Shown: piece by piece, positions 23,461 to 24,124 of the stretch | Numbering within the stretch: position 1 is the stretch's first letter | Layout: each line of letters opens with the position of its first letter | From: an uncultured Acidobacteriota bacterium | Lineage (GTDB): Bacteria > Acidobacteriota > Vicinamibacteria > Vicinamibacterales > UBA8438 | Assembly (NCBI GenBank): GCA_937888665.1 | Contig: CALBET010000309.1 | Location: 1 to 24,124, forward strand | DNA: 24,124 bases | Direction: 5' to 3' | Notes under the pieces: model-generated | What the model saw: the letters and a program-made list of their open reading frames with translations, nothing else | Told to the model about the DNA's origin: nothing | Database searches by the model: none | Translations under genes and position numbers: made by a program

Positions 23461-23706
23461 ATGCGTAGCCAGATCCCCTACCCGCACCTTCGAACGGATC
23501 CACTTCAGATGGACCAGCCGACCGACCTCGGCGCACTCTTCCATCGGTTGAACAACCAGCTTGGAATCATCTTGGCGAATGCCGAGTTGCTCGAAGCGCG
23601 GTCAACCGACGATGCCAGCTCCTCTCGTGCCTCACAGATCGTGACCAGCGCGGTCGAGGCCATCAGCGCGGCTCAGCACATCCGAGCGCGCTGCCAAGAG
23701 AAGTAG
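23461..23706 (+). CDS. Small protein resembling a standalone histidine-kinase dimerisation (DHp) domain
   Basis: An 81-aa frame whose core, LGALFHRLNNQLGIILANAE, resembles the H-box of histidine kinases (H-x-LNN-L), with a second helix ISAAQHIRARC. About 50 residues could form the two-helix DHp hairpin, but there is no ATPase domain: the protein ends at 23706, and no catalytic domain frame follows. The candidate phosphoacceptor is the His in LFHRLNN (residue 28 from the ATG at 23461). That ATG has a GAGG only 2 bases upstream, too close; the ATG at 23509, giving 65 aa starting MDQPTDLGALF, is an alternative. It lies beside a phosphorylatable response regulator, so it could be a phosphotransfer or decoy partner. 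Similarity is judged by eye only. Confidence 0.6.
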   Translation: MRSQIPYPHLRTDPLQMDQPTDLGALFHRLNNQLGIILANAELLEARSTDDASSSRASQIVTSAVEAISAAQHIRARCQEK

Positions 23707-23719
23707 TCAGCACTTCTCT
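23697..23719 (+). terminator. Hairpin over the stop codon of the small DHp-like gene
   Basis: AGAGAAGT (23697-23704) and ACTTCTCT (23712-23719) form a perfect 8-bp stem with a 7-base loop, overlapping the TAG stop. There is no T-run after it, so it may act as an mRNA-stabilising hairpin or a weak terminator. Confidence 0.4.
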
Positions 23720-23749
23720 CAACCGCACCCTTCAGAAGCTCCTGGCGTC

Positions 23750-23763
23750 GTCAATACTTTGGC
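23750..23763. promoter_or_regulatory. Operator box 2 (GTCAA-TACT-TTGGC)
   Basis: GTCAATACTTTGGC differs from box 1 only at position 13; with the C before it, 13 bases are identical in both places (23083-23095 and 23749-23761). It lies about 180 bp upstream of the sigma-54 promoter, a normal distance for an enhancer site. Confidence 0.55.
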
Positions 23764-23780
23764 GATTGCCCGCACGCAGC

Positions 23781-23794
23781 GTCAAATTATTGGC
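23781..23794. promoter_or_regulatory. Operator box 3 (GTCAA-ATTA-TTGGC)
   Basis: GTCAAATTATTGGC keeps both half-sites with a different spacer. It begins exactly 31 bp after box 2, about three helical turns, so both would face the same side of the DNA. Confidence 0.5.
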
Positions 23795-23927
23795 GACTCC
23801 ATGCGTTCGGCCTAGGACTGGCGTGTCCGTCATCAGGTTCGCGCCATGACAACAACGCATTTATACACAGATACTTACTAGCGTACTCAGACCACTTGTC
23901 GGTGACATTAACACTGTTTTTCGGAGC

Positions 23928-23942
23928 TGGCACTCGGATTGC
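23928..23942 (+). promoter_or_regulatory. Sigma-54 (RpoN) promoter, -24/-12
   Basis: TGGCAC-TCGGA-TTGC matches the consensus TGGCAC-N5-TTGC exactly, with GG and GC separated by 10 bases. Transcription should start near 23954, about 60 bases before the ATG at 24015. A sigma-54 activator gene is encoded in the same locus, with enhancer-like boxes at suitable distance upstream. Confidence 0.85.
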
Positions 23943-23955
23943 GATAGTGGTTCCC

Positions 23956-23990
23956 TGCGGGGCGGAACGTCCCGGCTGGGACACCCCGCA
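23956..23990 (+). other. Hairpin in the 5' leader of the sigma-factor transcript
   Basis: TGCGGGG (23956-23962) pairs with CCCCGCA (23984-23990), enclosing an inner stem GTCCC (23969-23973) / GGGAC (23978-23982) with loop GGCT. It begins at the predicted transcription start, so it would form the very 5' end of the mRNA. A 5-bp palindrome GTTCC (23950-23954) / GGAAC (23964-23968) overlaps its left arm at the DNA level. Confidence 0.55.
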
Positions 23991-24014
23991 CAAACACCGG
24001 AGGCGAATCGCGAC

Positions 24015-24124
24015 ATGACAGTTCAAGTGCTCGACATTGAAGACCAGGACCGCGTCACTGCGGGTGTGCCGTTCGTAGAGGCTCTGGCTCGCCGGATGGC
24101 GGCCTCGATGCCCCATTCGATCGA
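24015..24124 (+). CDS. Probable sigma-70 family alternative sigma factor (FliA/WhiG-like), 3' truncated by window edge
   Basis: Only the first 36 codons are visible. The segment VPFVEALARRMAASMPHSI lines up by eye with the start of region 2 of FliA-type sigma factors, where VPLVRxxAxRLxxRLPxSV is typical, directly before the core-binding helix. The ATG at 24015 is preceded by GGAGG at 23999-24003, spaced 11 bases. It is driven by the sigma-54 promoter at 23928-23942. If it is FliA, the neighbouring genes beyond the window should include flagellar genes. The match is short, so a different sigma-70 family member (for example a general stress sigma) or an unrelated protein remains possible. Confidence 0.55.
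   Translation, partial: MTVQVLDIEDQDRVTAGVPFVEALARRMAASMPHSI

Larger units (their letters stand above)
23707..24014 (+). promoter_or_regulatory. Regulatory region upstream of the sigma-factor gene
   Basis: This 308-bp stretch has no gene and is AT-richer than the rest. It holds the 3' hairpin of the preceding gene, two operator boxes 31 bp apart, a sigma-54 promoter, a structured leader and a GGAGG ribosome-binding site at 23999-24003. Together they form an enhancer-plus-promoter array for the gene starting at 24015. The sequence between 23800 and 23920 shows nothing else I can name. Confidence 0.6.

Noticed and set aside
23787..24116. A 109-codon open frame on the - strand at the right end
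   Set aside because: It runs through the sigma-54 promoter, leader and start of the sigma-factor gene and has no recognisable domain.
1..24124. tRNA or rRNA genes and CRISPR arrays
   Set aside because: No tRNA-like cloverleaf with a TTCRANYC arm, no rRNA segment and no regularly spaced short repeats were found by eye.

Overview
The window is a GC-rich bacterial chromosome segment, probably from an Acidobacteriota member close to the Vicinamibacteria. This placement is inferred from three things: a parB end followed by an F1 ATP synthase operon, a paired DUF1800/DUF1501 locus, and abundant intergenic palindromic repeats. No marker gene was searched. Almost every gene from the left edge to about 19.3 kb reads on the + strand.

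Layout. (1) 1-5743: the 3' end of parB, then atpH-atpA-atpG-atpD-atpC, encoding the F1 sector and stalk subunit delta. No b-subunit gene lies between parB and atpH. (2) 5832-14101: a PP2C phosphatase, a two-gene polysaccharide ABC exporter (Wzm/Wzt-like, with a cargo-binding C-terminal domain on the ATPase), the repair translocase Mfd, a secreted SurA/PpiC-type chaperone and a NusG paralogue of the RfaH/UpxY/LoaP kind. (3) 14102-16081: a repeat-filled gap, tRNA-dihydrouridine synthase and a small cupin. (4) 16082-19257: the DUF1800 + DUF1501 pair, the second with a Tat signal. (5) 19258-21699: a gene-poor, repeat-rich accessory patch. It holds a REPIN-like inverted repeat, an orphan HicA-like toxin gene, a double REP hairpin, and a lower-GC sulfotransferase gene followed by an attC-like folded site, which together look like a stray integron cassette. 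(6) 21700-24124: a sigma-54-dependent response regulator on the - strand. Divergent from it are a small excisionase-type HTH protein and a tiny protein resembling a free-standing histidine-kinase dimerisation domain. The window then ends in the first 36 codons of a probable FliA-type sigma factor.

The most interesting part is the right end. A 14-bp palindrome of the form GTCAA-N4-TTGRC occurs three times: once just upstream of the response regulator start, and twice, 31 bp apart, about 140-180 bp upstream of a textbook sigma-54 promoter (TGGCAC-N5-TTGC). That promoter drives the sigma-factor gene. The boxes closely resemble the FleQ box of Pseudomonas. Together with the standalone phosphoacceptor-like domain this suggests a compact cascade: small DHp/HTH proteins, then the sigma-54 activator, then an alternative sigma factor, possibly for motility. 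The promoter and boxes are read directly from sequence; the wiring is inference.
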